From Deinococcus sp. QL22 (GTDB taxonomy: Bacteria > Deinococcota > Deinococci > Deinococcales > Deinococcaceae), in NCBI RefSeq assembly GCF_023370075.1, contig NZ_CP097155.1, positions 1-64,000 of the forward strand: DNA of 64,000 bases. The letters are read 5' to 3'. Below are positions 36,193 through 45,376 of this stretch, in pieces. Under the pieces are notes generated by a model. It was given only the letters and a program-made list of their open reading frames with translations, ran no database searches and was not told the DNA's origin. Both the position numbers and the translations under genes were made by a program. Each line of letters starts with the position of its first letter. Positions within the stretch are counted from its first letter, which is position 1.

Positions 36193-36663
36193 TTATTTCT
36201 TGCGTGCGGGAGCCTTCGCTTTGGGGCGGCCCTTGGGTTGAGTTGCTTTGCCCCGGGACAAGCCCAGCGCCCGCCCCTTCTCGTAGCTGGCCTGCATCTG
36301 GCGCCGGGTCGCTTCGGCAAGTGCCCTAAAGTCCACCTCGCCCGCCTCAATGCTCTGCGCGCTCACGACCGTGCGGACGTTCCGGCGGCGGGCGAGGGTG
36401 ACACTGGTCTCCACCAGCCACCGCTCAAAGGCAGGCGTGACTTCAATCAACATTTCTCGGGCGCTTCGCTGGGACTTGCCCTCTGCACCACGGCGCTGAA
36501 ACTCTTTGGGCAGGGGAAATCGCTCCGGCAGATACACCGCGTCAATCTCACCCTCCCGCACCGCCGTCTTCAGGTGCTTGACAAAACGATCGCTCCGCTG
36601 CGGATTGTCGAGCAGCGCGATCACTTCACTCAATTTTGATACTTCATCACTCCATCGTGCCAT
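36193..36663 (-). CDS. Hypothetical plasmid protein with basic tail, 156 aa
   Basis: Taking ATG 36663, the product reads MARWSDEVSKLSEVIALLDN, then AVYLPERFPLPKEFQRRGAE, a helical region, and a Lys/Arg/Ala/Pro-rich end (RPKAKAPARKK). Such tails often bind nucleic acid. The frame is open further upstream, but that part lacks conserved character. No family recognised. Confidence 0.55.
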   Translation of the reverse strand: MARWSDEVSKLSEVIALLDNPQRSDRFVKHLKTAVREGEIDAVYLPERFPLPKEFQRRGAEGKSQRSAREMLIEVTPAFERWLVETSVTLARRRNVRTVVSAQSIEAGEVDFRALAEATRRQMQASYEKGRALGLSRGKATQPKGRPKAKAPARKK

Positions 36664-36810
36664 GAACAAAGCGCCCTTTGAAGTGCGCTGCATCAGACAG
36701 AGAGTGAAGGATTCAGGCGCTCGAACGCCTACAGTTAGAAAGAGCCAAGGACAGGCGGGGAACTGGCGGCCGCGCTGGGTCAAAGTCTGCCAACTCTCCA
36801 GGCGGTGCCG

Positions 36811-36957
36811 ATGCCCACGCCGATCGCACTCATGGATCAGGCTGCACAGGCGCTCAAACCTTTCCTGAAGGAGCTGGCCTTGGTTGGTGGCCCGACATTA
36901 AGGTCACTACTGATCAGCCAGTCCGCCAAAGCACCATTCGGTTTTTTAGCGCCTTGA
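36811..36957 (+). pseudogene. Possible AbiEii-type nucleotidyltransferase N-terminal remnant
   Basis: A 48-codon frame, MPTPIALMDQAAQALKPFLK then ELALVGGPTLRSLLISQSAK, resembles the start of AbiEii-like toxins (LALVGGTAL...R.S.DLDFF), but the catalytic G-S-DxD part is missing or scrambled. Suggestive only. Confidence 0.3.
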
Positions 36958-37227
36958 AGAAGGGCTATATCGCCCTCGCTTTCACTAGATAGTCAATGCC
37001 CGATTTTCAATCAGCAACTGCTAAATTCGTAGTCCAGCACACGAAATAAGATGAGAGCCACATTTGTTTAATTGGATACGACCCGGCTAGGACGGCATTG
37101 TATCAGCGGAGAATGATTTCAAAGCTCTCGGTGTTATCTAAAATCATAGCTATTTGTGATTTTCGTTGCTTGAGAAGACTAATCTCGTTCTAAACATTTT
37201 AGTTGAGGTGCTCATTGCTTCTCCTCA
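36958..37227. other. AT-rich intergenic stretch
   Basis: No gene is seen. The AT content is well above that of the neighbours, as at 41357-42000 on the other side of the recombinase trio, so both may belong to the same mobile unit. Confidence 0.35.
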
Positions 37228-37884
37228 CTATCTGGTCATTTTTCGCTGTTTGTAGTATATACTATCGATTTGGTTCAGGTGCGCCATGTGTTCTGCGAGA
37301 GTCTTTTCGAGGCGCACAGCTTGTAGGGCCATCGCCCTGCGGGTACGTCCCCAGTACTTCACGTAGCGAATCACCGCGTTCGGGGAGGGTTGGAACGGGT
37401 CGGCTGGGTAGGAGTGGTCGGCTGGCCACGGGCCGTCGTTCCACCCGATGGCCGAGAACAGCTGGCGTCTGCGTTGAAAGTACTGTTCGAGTTCCTCTAG
37501 GCCGACGACCAGTTCTGCGAGGGATTTGCGCGCCTTGGCAGTGTACTCTCGACGGCGCCGCGCCTGTGCCTGGGCTGAGAAGCTGCGCGGGGGGCGCCAA
37601 CTGGCGAATGTTGAGAAGTCAGGCGTGAGCTCGAGCGAGAGATCTTCCCCCCGGGCTTCCGCCACGAGGCGCCTCACTTCTGGATTCTGAGTCAGGATGG
37701 CCCGGGCAAAGGGTTTCGAGTCAGGCCGCCTCGAGTCGAGCTGCGCCGCGCGTCTGAGAATTTCTGAGGTTGGAAATTTCCGTTCACCTGGTGGCAATTT
37801 GGCTTGTTCCTGGGTCATGACCGCCAGTGCCATTTGGATACAGCTAACGCTATCGGGCGATGCCTTCGGTTCAGGTGCGCTCAT
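37228..37884 (-). CDS. TnpC-like third protein of a recombinase trio
   Basis: A 218-residue charged protein (RRREYTAKARKSLAELVVGL, then EELEQYFQRRRQLFSAIGWN) with likely coiled-coil segments. It has no recombinase motifs. It follows two tyrosine recombinase genes with an ATGA overlap, the place of tnpC in Tn554-type transposons, whose small TnpC helps set integration. It is longer than Tn554 TnpC (about 125 residues); the assignment rests mainly on position. Confidence 0.65.
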   Translation of the reverse strand: MSAPEPKASPDSVSCIQMALAVMTQEQAKLPPGERKFPTSEILRRAAQLDSRRPDSKPFARAILTQNPEVRRLVAEARGEDLSLELTPDFSTFASWRPPRSFSAQAQARRRREYTAKARKSLAELVVGLEELEQYFQRRRQLFSAIGWNDGPWPADHSYPADPFQPSPNAVIRYVKYWGRTRRAMALQAVRLEKTLAEHMAHLNQIDSIYYKQRKMTR

Positions 37885-40010
37885 ATGTCCTCCGGCAAAT
37901 TCACTTGCAGCGCTTCCCAGAGGGTCAAGGAGCGCTGGGGCTTCAGAAAGGTAGCCATGCGGCTGACCTTGCTGCCCAGGTATATGCGAGTCATCGCAGA
38001 TGTCTGGTGACCGAATGCTTGTTGAATTTCATCGATGGAGTCGCCCAGCTGGTCGCGTATGCGACCACACATATACCGGTACATGTGGCCAGCCTGCACA
38101 AGATACTCACCATCTGCCATCACGATCGGCACGCCAAGGGAGACATGGCGAGCAAAGCTGAGCAGGGCATGCTGGGTCATGCCACACTTGTCTTTAGAGA
38201 ACAGATACTCTCCCTCTGTGAGCCCCAGAACTGCTCCCCGTTCAGGCATGGTGGTTGACCAGCCTGGCCAGAGCTGCTCATGCAGTCGCATGGCCTCCAT
38301 GACGTAGGGCGAGAGTTCAGGTGGGAAGTCATGGGGGACGGGCGCACTTCTACTGCGCTTTCGCCCTTTTGGATACACCGTGAACTTGAAGCGCTTTTCC
38401 ACCACGTCGGAGTACCCTGCATCGACCCGGAACTGTTGCAGTTCGTGGATCCGCAGACCGGCCTCTAAAGCAGCCAGGATGTAAAGCGCTCCGTACGCCA
38501 CGCCCGCACATAACACGTCCATGTCCAGCAGCACCTTGGGCGTCCGTCCAGCCGCCCGGCTTTGTTGTGCATACGCCTGGCATTGGGTGCGCAGCGAGCC
38601 GAGTGGCGCAGCTGACCCCCAGCGCTCGAAATCAGAGGCCCTGTGGCCAGTGAGGGTCAATGCTTTTCGCGCGGTTTCGTCGTACCAGGCCTCGTGTAGA
38701 GGTACGAAAAATGGAAGTGATAACGCGTTGCCGTCGGCGTCCCATGCACCGAGGTATTCGGTCAGGATCTGATCGGCGAGAAGCGAGCGATCTTTAATGC
38801 GGCCTGGAATGCGGTCGAGGATGCCCTGTTGACGAGCCTCCTGGTTGAGTGTGGCCACCGTGACCAATCTGAACCGGAGTGTAGCTGAACCGTCGGGAAG
38901 GGGCACCGCGTACGGTCGTGGGACGCGGCCCCCCTTCTCGAAGTGGAGCTTCTCCTGGGTGTAGCACTCGTGGAGAGACCTGAACACCAACGCGCGTGAC
39001 TCGACCACCAGATGGAGGGGCAGGACATGCGGCATAAACGCCTGTATCTGACGTTCCCGGCGTTCCTGCTGCTCCCGGCGGGCTGCCGCGATATGGGCGG
39101 AATCCAATGTCGAATCCAGCGGCGGGAGGATCCACGGGCTCAACTGTTTGGCGAGCTGCGGATGAGCTGTAATCAGCCGAATTTGGGCCTGCGCCGCGAT
39201 ATCGTACCAACGGGCTTGCTGAACGCGGGAGGCCTTTTGCGGGGGGCCTCCATAGTCACCCGCCATGTACGCGTTCAGCCAGGTGCTCACGCTGCTTGTT
39301 CCCAGTGGGTGACGCTCGTCCCGGCTGGCACGCAGCAGGGACAGCACCCCATTTGCAGTCTTTTTGATGGTTGTCGGGGTGTAGCGTTCGCTGCCGTCTG
39401 ACCGCTGCTCGCCGAGCATGGCCGCGGCAATTGAGGCGCAGGTCGTGGCGAGCCACCGATCTTGGAGTCCATGCAACCAGACAGCCAATTCGCGGTAGTC
39501 GGGACAAACATGATCTGCAGTGGAATGGCTGCGGCTGATCAGCAGCCTGACGATGCTGTATGGCAGATCATTGAAATTTCGCCATCCGAACGACTCCAGG
39601 TACTGCTCAGGCAAAAACAGCCGTGCGATTTCCCGGTGCGCCCGGGGAGCTTGGCCTGCCATGACGCTACGGTCAATTGCTTGCCCTATCCTTCTGGTGA
39701 CGGCGCGGTGTTTGTCGCTCAATCGGTCACCACTCAGGATCATTTCAGTCATGTTGATGGGTTGACCTTGAGCGATCCATGCCTGACGGAGAACAGGGAG
39801 TAGCTGCCGCACTGTGCTCGACGCCCACTTGCTGCACTTACTCTCGAGCAGATACACCACCAGTGGAGCAAACCAAGGTTCGTGAGCCTGCATGGAGGCG
39901 TGGAGGTCCTTGATGAGGCTGGGCGGCGGCGATGGCGTTCCAGGTGTGCCCCACGCGTCCACGGATTCAGCCAGGACGGGATCCAGGGCGGCGGCCAGAT
40001 CAGCGATCAC
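37881..40010 (-). CDS. TnpB-like tyrosine recombinase (Tn554-type)
   Basis: A 709-residue protein from GTG 40010, which overlaps the stop of the preceding gene (GTGA). The large N-terminal part is unrecognised. The C-terminal catalytic domain has ALEAGLRIHELQQFRVD (Arg), QAGHMYRYMCGRIRDQL (H-x-x-R) and FGHQTSAMTRIYLGSK (His and nucleophile Tyr). It matches the size and order of TnpB in Tn554-like elements. The track start at 40169 would overlap the upstream gene by 160 bp and is rejected. Confidence 0.78.
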   Translation of the reverse strand: MIADLAAALDPVLAESVDAWGTPGTPSPPPSLIKDLHASMQAHEPWFAPLVVYLLESKCSKWASSTVRQLLPVLRQAWIAQGQPINMTEMILSGDRLSDKHRAVTRRIGQAIDRSVMAGQAPRAHREIARLFLPEQYLESFGWRNFNDLPYSIVRLLISRSHSTADHVCPDYRELAVWLHGLQDRWLATTCASIAAAMLGEQRSDGSERYTPTTIKKTANGVLSLLRASRDERHPLGTSSVSTWLNAYMAGDYGGPPQKASRVQQARWYDIAAQAQIRLITAHPQLAKQLSPWILPPLDSTLDSAHIAAARREQQERRERQIQAFMPHVLPLHLVVESRALVFRSLHECYTQEKLHFEKGGRVPRPYAVPLPDGSATLRFRLVTVATLNQEARQQGILDRIPGRIKDRSLLADQILTEYLGAWDADGNALSLPFFVPLHEAWYDETARKALTLTGHRASDFERWGSAAPLGSLRTQCQAYAQQSRAAGRTPKVLLDMDVLCAGVAYGALYILAALEAGLRIHELQQFRVDAGYSDVVEKRFKFTVYPKGRKRSRSAPVPHDFPPELSPYVMEAMRLHEQLWPGWSTTMPERGAVLGLTEGEYLFSKDKCGMTQHALLSFARHVSLGVPIVMADGEYLVQAGHMYRYMCGRIRDQLGDSIDEIQQAFGHQTSAMTRIYLGSKVSRMATFLKPQRSLTLWEALQVNLPEDI

Positions 40011-41356
40011 CCGGCCCCCAGGGCTACGGGCAAAAGGCCCTGCTCGCTGAGACGATTCCGGATGCCGTGCTGGACTGGTACTGATTCTGCTGGCCCTCCG
40101 CGCTGATCCCGTTGCTGCAGCAGGAACGTAATGAGGCCGCGATGGTCGTAATGGATCAGAGAGCGCCATGATCGCCAGCCCATCACCCGGACGTATTCGA
40201 GCGCCGCGGCAATCAATTGGATTTCGGAGTGAGCATACTTCGCCTGCAACTCGTCGAGGTCGACATTGATACGCCAGTGACGGAGATGGTGGGGCGAGGC
40301 GATCATTTGTTCGGACAGCAGGTGTCCTGCATCGCCGTTACGCAGTTTGCTCCATGCGCCTTGCCAGAACGCGGCGCTGTTGTAAGGTGTCTTCCGCTCG
40401 CTCCAGAACACCGGCACGGTGCTGGGATCGATCTGCCGGGCGTGGAGGTATTGCAGGTAGCGCGCGTGCGTCGCAGCTCGTTTGCGCAGCCAAACCAGAA
40501 AATCCGGATAGCGGGGATCGTGGGCCGGTTGTTCCGTGAGGAAATAGCGTGTCATGGCGTGTTTGGTCTGCTCGCTGGCCACGACGGGTTTGCGCGGCAC
40601 CCGCCCCTGCCCCTTGGTGTGCAGCCGCATGGGGGCGTCCAGGCCCGCCGGGTTGATACTGGCCCAGGTCAACTCCACGCCCTCTGTTACGCGTACGCCG
40701 GAAGCATGAAGATTCTCGATGATGGCAACATCGCGCCATTTCAGCCTGGCGGCCACGTATCGGGCGCGCAGGTACTCCGGTAACCCGGGATTGTCGAGTA
40801 TCCCGACCGGAATGACGACTCCAGCCTGAACTCGGTAATACCCGACTGGTGTTCGACTGAGAGTGCCGTCATAGAGGGTGACCTGTCGCTGGACAAAGCT
40901 GTAGCGGCTCAGTTGCGCGCGGGCACACCGAACCGTCTCCATGGGCTGGTCTATCCGCAATCCGAGAGCTGCTATGGCGGCAAACGCCTGTTTGAGGAAC
41001 GTCAGGATCGCAATGATCGTCGCCGGCTTGGTGGTGCCCTCACACAGCAGATGGGTCGTCAGGACACCGACCCGGAGGCGCACGCCGTAGTGTTGTGTCA
41101 TCACCTGCTCAATGGCCCGGCGGACTTCAGAGATCGGTGCCGTCCAGGCAAAATCTGGTGATCCTCCGGCACGGTTGATCTGGTGCACCAACGTAACGCA
41201 CCGACGGGCTGTTTTTTCGGTGTGGTTCTCAGCGAGAGCGTTGGCGATATCGCTCAGCGTGAAGCACACTGCCCCCGAGGTATAAACCAAGAGGCTGCCG
41301 CCTACTGTGGTCAGGCGCGGCTGATCCCATATATAGGGCTTCTTTGGTGTGTCCAT
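40007..41356 (-). CDS. TnpA-like tyrosine recombinase (Tn554-type)
   Basis: A 449-residue recombinase, first in the trio. Motifs: IENLHASGVRVTEGVELTWA (Arg box), KGQGRVPRKPVVAS (Lys region), and SPHHLRHWRINVDLDELQAK (H-x-x-R box). The nucleophile is probably the Tyr in ALEYVRVMGW. GAGG lies a few bases before ATG 41356. Together the three proteins should form the transposition machinery of an element whose ends are not obvious in the window. Confidence 0.78.
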   Translation of the reverse strand: MDTPKKPYIWDQPRLTTVGGSLLVYTSGAVCFTLSDIANALAENHTEKTARRCVTLVHQINRAGGSPDFAWTAPISEVRRAIEQVMTQHYGVRLRVGVLTTHLLCEGTTKPATIIAILTFLKQAFAAIAALGLRIDQPMETVRCARAQLSRYSFVQRQVTLYDGTLSRTPVGYYRVQAGVVIPVGILDNPGLPEYLRARYVAARLKWRDVAIIENLHASGVRVTEGVELTWASINPAGLDAPMRLHTKGQGRVPRKPVVASEQTKHAMTRYFLTEQPAHDPRYPDFLVWLRKRAATHARYLQYLHARQIDPSTVPVFWSERKTPYNSAAFWQGAWSKLRNGDAGHLLSEQMIASPHHLRHWRINVDLDELQAKYAHSEIQLIAAALEYVRVMGWRSWRSLIHYDHRGLITFLLQQRDQRGGPAESVPVQHGIRNRLSEQGLLPVALGAG

Positions 41357-42065
41357 CTGATCCTCATATGGTGTAGTGCCCGATCCAGGCGCCCCGTTAG
41401 ATACAGTGACGATGTCCCTGGCGAGAGATGTTCTCTCAGATCTTTCAATCGAAATAAACCAATCTTCCTGTAGTTCTTTTCCTCGCCAAAAAGTTAAATA
41501 TCCTTCCCTTTATTTATTAAAGGATAGACTGAGCGGTCTTTTGCTCCTCTTTTGATAGGAGCAACGGTTTAATTACATTTTCCTGGCATTTGCCTTCTCT
41601 GGTGCGATCAGTATTGCAGATCAATAATCAAGTTAGAGTGAAGCTTGGCAGCCTGCCACACTCATTGAATTTTCAATAGAAGAGTTGGTGCGTCTTTCAC
41701 ACTTACGATGAATTGAATGCCCTTATGCGTTACATTGATTAGTAAAATAAAGATGAGTGAAGTGGTTAGAAAAATAAGTTGTAAGGCATAGAAGAAATCT
41801 CCGATTTTTGCTCATTATTCTTTAGTCATTCTTAACTATCGACAAGATGCCCCCTGAACGGCTCAGCTTTCGATGGCCGAAGGGCTCAGCCCTATCTATG
41901 AGCCGCTTCTGATTCCGTGACATCGGGCACCTAACGAGTGGTCTTGATCGGCCGTCTTCCTAGAGGCGTGGCAGGTCATGGAGCCAGATTGACAGAGTCT
42001 ACCGATTTCAAATATGATTATAAATCATATTCGTTGATTTGCTTCTAGGCGGAGGGCCATGGCGA
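41357..42065. other. AT-rich, gene-free region upstream of the recombinase trio
   Basis: About 700 bp with no credible ORF. It holds two inverted repeats: TATCCTT...AAGGATA (41499-41526) and TTGCTCC...GGAGCAA (41541-41564). Base composition is unlike the flanks; this may be the outer, non-coding end of the mobile element or an old origin. Confidence 0.4.
41541..41564. repeat. Inverted repeat (7-bp arms)
   Basis: TTGCTCC and GGAGCAA separated by 10 bases; a candidate recombinase site or terminator. Confidence 0.4.
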
Positions 42066-42590
42066 ATGACACAGATCGTGACAATCCACGAACTCAGCCG
42101 GCATATCCAGCGGGTGCTGCACACCCTTTCAACAGGACAAGAGTTGCTGATCGTTCACAATCACGTGGCACTCGCCCGGCTTACTCCCATTCCGCAGATT
42201 CCACCCGAGCCCCCCCAACCTGTGGTGAAGTCCACCACTGAACTCCTCCGCCACCCCCTGGGTCTCCTCGGTGCTGACAATCTCAGCCGCATCCTGGGCC
42301 TTACCTTGGCCACCTTCATCCTCCAGTTCCCCGAAGGGCAATTCTCGCCTGCTGTCAATGCACGCCTCGCTGCGCTGTCGGCCGCCATGGATGAACAACG
42401 CCTGATCCTGCCCTCTCCCCGCATCCGCGCCTGGTGGCGTCGTCCCCACCGGGAACTGGCCCGCCACGCTCCGATTGACCACCTCGCGTTTCCCTGGGTC
42501 AGCGGCGACGCCCGCAGCGAGCAGGTCTTCGCGCTGATTCACCGCGACGGCCTCGTGCACCGAGCCAAGACGCTGGACGCGCGTTCATGA
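42066..42590 (+). CDS. Phd/YefM-like antitoxin-type protein with extended C-terminus
   Basis: A 174-residue protein. Residues 1-45 match the Phd/YefM dimerisation-DNA-binding fold: VTIHELSRHIQRVLHTLSTG, then ELLIVHNHVALARLTPI. The rest (about 60-174) is much longer than in usual antitoxins and unrecognised. ATG 42066 is chosen because GGAGGG lies nine bases before it; ATG 42059 is in another frame. The following short frame overlaps its stop, so a partner gene may have existed. Confidence 0.65.
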   Translation: MTQIVTIHELSRHIQRVLHTLSTGQELLIVHNHVALARLTPIPQIPPEPPQPVVKSTTELLRHPLGLLGADNLSRILGLTLATFILQFPEGQFSPAVNARLAALSAAMDEQRLILPSPRIRAWWRRPHRELARHAPIDHLAFPWVSGDARSEQVFALIHRDGLVHRAKTLDARS

Positions 42591-42721
42591 TCTCAGCCTT
42601 TGGCCAAGACCCGGACCATGCTCATCCCACACTGCTGCTCCTGATTGCAGCAGATGCGACTTGGCCCCATTTCCCCCACGCCGTTCTGAAGGTGGCCAGC
42701 CACTGTAACGCCAGCGCTTAG
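42587..42721 (+). pseudogene. Possible partner gene, cut short by TAG
   Basis: ATG overlaps the previous stop (ATGA). It reads MISAFGQDPDHAHPTLLLLI and on to HCNASA, then TAG; the same frame continues VIVRHALPTPPRMPPLSAYS to a TGA. Possibly a nonsense-broken partner of the antitoxin-like gene. No family. Confidence 0.35.
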
Positions 42722-43785
42722 GTCATTGTCCGGCACGCCTTGCCCACTCCTCCGCGCATGCCACCGCTATCCGCCTACTCGGTGGGTGGGACAGTTCACC
42801 AGAGAACGTGCGGCAGGCCTTGATGTTGTTGTTCTGCAATCAGGAGGGACCCTATAACGCCTGCCTACTTCACTGAAGTTCTGCCAGAAGGGGAACGCTG
42901 CGCCTAGATTACCCTGCACGACGGCATGACGCGCCTGATCAGCCTCGCGCTCCTTGCTCGACCACGACACTCACTGCGCGCCACGCCTATGCCGCTTGTC
43001 CCGCAAATCCAGCGTGATCTCCTACGGGCAGCATTCACCTGGCCCGCCAGCGAATGGGGCACGATACTTCAGAAATTCGCGCCAGTCTCCCTGAATCTAC
43101 TGATACTGGTTCAAATCGGAGGTGCTGCATTGCCTTTGAAGATCAGGTCTCCGTCCGGCCCGTCCTGATACCGCACTCCTGAAGCTGTTTATAGGACACT
43201 CTGGCAACTGCTGCATGCCCTTGGCATGTTCACCGCCGCAACCCTTCGCGGGTCGAATGGCCTTGCCATCACTTCACGATAGGACGGACACCCAGCAGCC
43301 GGGTGAATGCAAGTGTCCCTCCCAATACAGATGACCAGGATCCACGATTCTGTGGCGCAGTAAAGCGTATTTCAGTGGTCAGGCTCCACTTCCCGAGGGT
43401 GAGGCGGCGGAGACAGTCGGAGTGACGCGATGACACGTCTGGTCAGTCTGCAGCCGCTGCACACCTATCTAGCTTTTGGTCTTCCCCAGTTGACCCGCCG
43501 GCCGAACGTGTCTGCAGAAAGGAAGCCCATTATCCGCCGTAGCGACAGCGTACTGGACGCTCCACCTTCCATGGTCCTCTCCCCTCCGACCTCATGGCCC
43601 TGATACCTGCGGAGCAGACATCTCAGCCAGGGGCGGCGTTGCGCCAGACCAGTGTCACACCCAGCTACGGTGACTCGGACATGGGGTTCGCTGAGGTCAT
43701 GGATCCAGACCAAGGTTAAAACCAGGTGACTGGGAGACCGTGATGCTGGCATCGGTGTCTTCATCCCGCCCCACCTGCTCCTAGA
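42722..43785. other. Decayed sequence, no intact gene
   Basis: Frames are short. Two stretches starting MTRLISLALL (42926) and MTRLVSLQPL (43430) look like copies of the same lost gene start, suggesting an old tandem duplication. Confidence 0.35.
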
Positions 43786-43968
43786 GTGGCCGAGCGACTC
43801 CGGATGCTTCTGCCAATGCCAACTGCCCTGCTGCGTCAGCCCTGGCCTTATGCCGTCCACAGGCACTCTTCCCAAGCCCTGCTGCATACCGCCCTCAACT
43901 GCCTGTGCTTTGAGCGCATTGAACTGGTGGAAAAACGTCTGACTCGCCTCCTGTTGCCTAGGCCGATC
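43786..43968 (+). pseudogene. Remnant paralogue of the 49907 gene (C-terminal part)
   Basis: Translation gives MLLPMPTALLRQPWPYAVHR, then SSQALLHTALNCLCFERIEL and VEKRLTRLLL, matching ARPQVSALLRRAWPYGIRSC, GQPLLHTMLGCLRYGRPDLV and ERPCLLLA at the end of the intact minus-strand gene 49907-50560. Only this end survives. Confidence 0.55.
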
Positions 43969-43988
43969 ACCGTCTTCAGACTGCATGC

Positions 43989-43994
43989 TACAGT
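43989..43994 (+). promoter_or_regulatory. -10 box of leaderless promoter (XRE-1)
   Basis: GCTACAGT ends six bases before GTG 44001. The same octamer precedes the paralogous XRE gene at 52837 at nearly the same distance. Confidence 0.6.
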
Positions 43995-44000
43995 CGCGCC

Positions 44001-44288
44001 GTGAGACGGGCCAGCGCACTGCGGCGTCAGACCAACACCGAATCGGTGCAGAAGAGCAATGTCATCGGTCACCGTCTGCGGCAGGCTCGCTTGAGTCAGC
44101 AGCTCACGCTCCAAGCTCTCGCGGAACGCATCAAACAACAGGCCGGCTTTGAGATGGGCCAACCCACCCTCACGCGCATTGAGTTGGGCAAACGCAGCGT
44201 CTTTGATTTTGAGATCATTGCACTGGTCAACGCTCTTCAGATTGATGTTCGGTGGCTGCTGGGCCTGCCAGAAGATTCGTCCAAATAA
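44001..44288 (+). CDS. XRE-family regulator
   Basis: A 95-residue helix-turn-helix protein: IGHRLRQARLSQQLTLQALA, ...QPTLTRIELGKRSVFDFEII, ending VDARYLL-like with VRWLLGLPEDSSK. Its first residues (VRRASALRRQT) match those of the XRE protein at 52837 (MRRASAIRRRE), so the two are paralogues. GTG is supported by the leaderless promoter. Target unknown; a divergent or convergent JAB-like gene lies downstream. Confidence 0.85.
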   Translation: MRRASALRRQTNTESVQKSNVIGHRLRQARLSQQLTLQALAERIKQQAGFEMGQPTLTRIELGKRSVFDFEIIALVNALQIDVRWLLGLPEDSSK

Positions 44289-44392
44289 CGGGCGGGATGT
44301 CCTTTCAACTGAGTTGAACCTGCTCGGAAGCTTAGACCTTCAGCTAATCAACTTCTCCATCACGCTTCAGCTGCATGCTGAATTGACCGCCA

Positions 44393-44938
44393 TCAGGGCA
44401 TGTTCGTGATCAAGGGACCCGCCAATCCGTTGGCCACCAATTGCAGTGGGCCGTCGTCATACAGGTAGGCATGCACATAGAGATAGCCGCTTTCCATCCC
44501 AGCAATGACCAGCGCGTGACGGTCATCGAAGAGTCCGTCTTGAAGTCCCAGGTGAAGCAACGCCAAGTCTTCGTGCAGTTCCCGGTGCCGACTGTCTGAG
44601 TAAGCGAGCCAGTTTCCCACCCAGTCGTACTGCCCTTTACTGGTGGCCTGAATGGCCTCAGACCAACCCAGGGTGTACCGGGCATCAATGTGGGGATAGG
44701 CCGGAGGTGGACTGGTCCACCAGGGATGTCCCTGGCCGCTGGCGAAAGCGACGTGCAGCGTTTCGCCCACGCTGGTGCCGAAAAGTAGCCCGCCCTGAGA
44801 TTGACCTTTGACCGTGAGCTGGTCCGTGAGCAGCGTGCAAGCGGACGGGGAAAACATGATGGTGGTGATCGGCTCGAGGTCTTGAAGTTCTTTGGAACTG
44901 CGGGAGGGTTGAGCAAAGAGCCGGGTGTGGGCGCGCAT
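44393..44938 (-). CDS. Degenerate JAB/MPN-like protein lacking zinc ligands
   Basis: A 181-residue protein from ATG 44938, chosen for GGAGG eight bases upstream (the frame is open to 45070). Segments follow the JAB order: QSQGGLLFGTSVGETLHVAF, then YDWVGNWLAYSDSRHRELHE, LHLGLQDGLFDDRHALVIAG. Compared with the Cap3 proteins here (LGEWHSHP...S-x-x-D), the H-x-H is replaced by W-L-A-Y. If the fold call is right it cannot be a standard metalloprotease and may be a binding module. It is divergent from XRE gene 45077 across a palindromic operator. Confidence 0.5.
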   Translation of the reverse strand: MRAHTRLFAQPSRSSKELQDLEPITTIMFSPSACTLLTDQLTVKGQSQGGLLFGTSVGETLHVAFASGQGHPWWTSPPPAYPHIDARYTLGWSEAIQATSKGQYDWVGNWLAYSDSRHRELHEDLALLHLGLQDGLFDDRHALVIAGMESGYLYVHAYLYDDGPLQLVANGLAGPLITNMP

Positions 44939-45065
44939 GGGCAAAACCTCCAGCGGGTAGGGCCAAAGAACACGTATGAGGGGGAGTGGGTGAGACGTGA
45001 GCGAACCCTGCAGCATCCAAGCTGGTTCAGTTCTGGTGCTCAGAAAGATTCTGTCTCCAACGTAT

Positions 45066-45081
45066 AGCACGTATACGTGCT
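45066..45081. promoter_or_regulatory. 16-bp perfect palindrome between divergent genes
   Basis: AGCACGTATACGTGCT lies between the JAB-like gene (-) and the XRE gene (+) and covers GTG 45077. It is a likely operator for the XRE protein. Confidence 0.7.
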
Positions 45082-45376
45082 GTTCTCAAACTCAGCCTTA
45101 CCCGACGCTGTGCTGATGGCAGGATTGCGGGTTTCACCCAGTCGAGACCGGCTCCTGTTTGGTCTGCGTGTGCGTGAGGAGCGACGCCGGCAGGGTCTCA
45201 CTCTGGAAGAACTCGGCGAGCGTACATCCCTGGTCTGGAATTACATTGCCAGCGTGGAGCGGGGCGAGCGGAATATCACCATGGACAACGCCTCCGTACT
45301 GGCCAAGGGACTGGGTCTCCCGCTCTGGACGCTCCTTCAAGACAGTTCTGAGGTCTATCCGAAAGACTCCCCTTGA
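45077..45376 (+). CDS. XRE-family regulator
   Basis: A 99-residue repressor-like protein: GLRVREERRRQGLTLEELGE, RTSLVWNYIASVERGERNIT and MDNASVLAKGLGLPLWTLLQ, the full five-helix HTH_3 fold. GTG 45077 (TATAGC nine bases upstream, leaderless) or ATG 45116 are possible starts; both keep the fold. The perfect palindrome over the start suggests self-repression and control of the divergent JAB-like gene. Confidence 0.85.
   Translation: MLFSNSALPDAVLMAGLRVSPSRDRLLFGLRVREERRRQGLTLEELGERTSLVWNYIASVERGERNITMDNASVLAKGLGLPLWTLLQDSSEVYPKDSP

Noticed and set aside
40217..40783. 188-codon + ORF
   Set aside because: Antisense to the TnpA-like recombinase.
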